Below, piece by piece: positions 62,834-64,000 of a DNA stretch of 64,000 nt (the stretch's first letter is position 1; each line of letters begins with the position of its first letter). The notes beneath the pieces were generated by a model that searched no databases, was not told the origin of the DNA, and saw nothing but the letters and a program-made list of their open reading frames with translations. This DNA is from G963692885 sp964658655 (GTDB lineage Bacteria; Acidobacteriota; Terriglobia; Terriglobales; Acidobacteriaceae), in the NCBI GenBank assembly GCA_964658655.1, contig CAZZZL010000003.1:62001-126000 (forward strand). Reading direction: 5' to 3'. The position numbers were made by a program, and so were the translations under genes.

Positions 62834-64000
62834 TTATCGAACAGCTGCGTCCACTGGGGCGGCGTTTGAAACTTCGCTTTTCGTAGAGGAAAGAGCCGGC
62901 ATAATAAGTGTGACTGTGGTTCCTGCACCGGGCATGCTGTCTATCTGGATGGATCCTCCGCGACTCTCGACGATGGCCTTGCAGATGGCCAAACCCAGGC
63001 CAGTGCCGCCCGTGTCTCGCGATCGAGACGCATCTGTCCTGTAGAACCTTTCGAAGACCCTTGGCAAGTGCTCCGGCGCAATACCGTCGCCCTCGTCAGT
63101 GATAGTGATTCTCATACTCGACGTGTCTTCCATCGCGCAGCGGACCGTGATCGTAGAGCCGGCGGGGCTATGCTGCAAGGCGTTCATCACCAGGTTTGAA
63201 AGCAGTGTAAAAGCATCTTCCGGCGAGATCTCTACGTCGCGTTCATCGGAGATCTTTGATGAAAGGACGATTCTCCGAAGTGATGCTGCCGACTCAAAGT
63301 GAGCCAAGACCTGTCGCACTATGCCCCCCATTGCGATATGGGAAAGCGGTGCCTGCAACTGGCGAGGTGCCGACTGTTCCAGCCGGGCAAGCAGGAGCAT
63401 GCGCTGCACCAATTCCTCCATCCGTCCGCAGTCTGAGAGACAACCCTCAATGCCTGTGACGTATTCGCTTTTCGTGCGGTCGCGAAAAGACAATAGCTGC
63501 AACGACGACTTCAGCACAGTTAACGCAGTCTTGAGTTCATGCGCGGCGTCATTCACGAAAGTGCGCTGGTTCTCGTATGCCTGGTTCAGACCCTTCAGCG
63601 CAACATCGAGCGCAGATGCAAGCGGCGCGAGCTCGCTGAGATTATAGGCAGACTGCGGCGCTTGGAAGTTCCACGATCGGGGCGATAGCATCGTCGCCTG
63701 GACCGCCAGTGCATCCAGCGGCCGAAGCCCGCGGCGCACGAGGAATGCAACAGCCGCTACGCTAAGCAGCAGTGCAATCGCATCCGCAAATAGAAAGAAG
63801 CGGGCAGCGCGCCACACAGCCTCCCGTATCGGCCGCGTGGGTGCTGCGTAGTAGATGACGATGTGGTGCAAGGTGCCTTTGCCGCCCGCAGCGGTACCCG
63901 GTTCGTCAGGGTCGATTAATCGCAAGCCGTGTATGACAATTGCTCGGTAGTGCTGCCTCCCGAGCTTCACATTATGCGCCTCGCGCTGCCAATCCGAAGG
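62834..64000 (-). CDS. Sensor histidine kinase, C-terminal part (runs off right edge)
   Basis: At least 388 codons of a two-component kinase. The visible part starts in a periplasmic sensor stretch, then has one membrane helix (FFLFADAIALLLSVAAVAFL) and a HAMP-like region. The dimerisation domain has the H box AAHELKTALTVLKSSL, with Ala where Pro is usual after Lys-Thr. The ATPase domain has the N box LVMNALQHSP, DEGDGIAPEHLPRVFERFY and TGGTGLGLAICKAI. The frame remains open to 64000, so the first helix and probably the partner regulator lie outside. It converges with the LacI gene, 18 bp away. The signal it senses is unknown. Confidence 0.88.
   Translation of the reverse strand, partial: PSDWQREAHNVKLGRQHYRAIVIHGLRLIDPDEPGTAAGGKGTLHHIVIYYAAPTRPIREAVWRAARFFLFADAIALLLSVAAVAFLVRRGLRPLDALAVQATMLSPRSWNFQAPQSAYNLSELAPLASALDVALKGLNQAYENQRTFVNDAAHELKTALTVLKSSLQLLSFRDRTKSEYVTGIEGCLSDCGRMEELVQRMLLLARLEQSAPRQLQAPLSHIAMGGIVRQVLAHFESAASLRRIVLSSKISDERDVEISPEDAFTLLSNLVMNALQHSPAGSTITVRCAMEDTSSMRITITDEGDGIAPEHLPRVFERFYRTDASRSRDTGGTGLGLAICKAIVESRGGSIQIDSMPGAGTTVTLIMPALSSTKSEVSNAAPVDAAVR

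Noticed and set aside
1..64000. CRISPR arrays, tRNA/rRNA genes, insertion sequences and prophage
   Set aside because: No regularly spaced short repeats, cloverleaf or rRNA segments, transposase or phage structural genes were recognised by eye. A tRNAscan or IS search would be needed to exclude short or degenerate cases.

Overview
The window looks like a chromosomal segment of an acidobacterium, most likely class Terriglobia (family Acidobacteriaceae). The evidence is two Oar-type TonB-dependent receptors with an N-terminal carboxypeptidase-regulatory domain, BACON-like and chitobiase-C-terminal-like repeats in giant secreted proteins, a Tat-exported GH92 mannosidase, and moderately high GC. 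No rRNA, tRNA, CRISPR array, insertion sequence or phage gene was seen. This assignment is inference from gene content.

Positions 1-24314 (minus strand) hold one long exopolysaccharide (EPS) cluster, most of whose genes overlap by 4 nt (ATGA). In transcription order it runs: Gfo/Idh/MocA dehydrogenase, two half-size EamA/SMR transporters, an FAD amine-oxidase-like protein, a possible small membrane protein, an XrtA-type deacetylase, a second NodB deacetylase and two GT4 glycosyltransferases. A 152-bp promoter gap follows. Then come a short OPX export protein, an outer-membrane beta-barrel candidate, a Wzz/GumC co-polymerase, a BY-kinase-like ATPase, a 1517-aa secreted protein with a possible carbohydrate-esterase domain, a DUF2079 membrane protein, a Wzx flippase, a GT4, a Wzy/WaaL-type polymerase, a GT2 and a cut-off formyltransferase-like gene. 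A UDP-sugar 6-dehydrogenase is divergent (plus strand, 24611-25978). The three main intergenic gaps of the cluster contain four sigma-54-like -24/-12 elements that share an ATGC -12 box. This points to RpoN control of the whole cluster.

Positions 26056-36905 (minus strand) hold a complete chemosensory operon, read from a sigma-28-like promoter: a soluble MCP with two signalling tips, a triple-CheW scaffold, CheB, a HEAT-repeat protein, CheR, CheY, a STAS protein, a second CheY and CheA.

Positions 37054-50105 are a mixed set of envelope and secreted genes: a GT39 membrane glycosyltransferase, the GH92 mannosidase, an acyltransferase-3, a FecR-like secreted protein, a 1646-aa mosaic of propeller, lectin and chitobiase-like domains, and a TPR protein.

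Positions 50106-64000 carry one intact Oar-like receptor, a patatin-like protein interrupted by a membrane domain, and a second Oar-like receptor broken by a frameshift next to a dinucleotide run. A divergent LacI-family regulator has a near-ideal operator placed over the broken receptor's promoter. A partial sensor histidine kinase runs off the right edge. The receptor/LacI pair suggests carbohydrate-responsive uptake.
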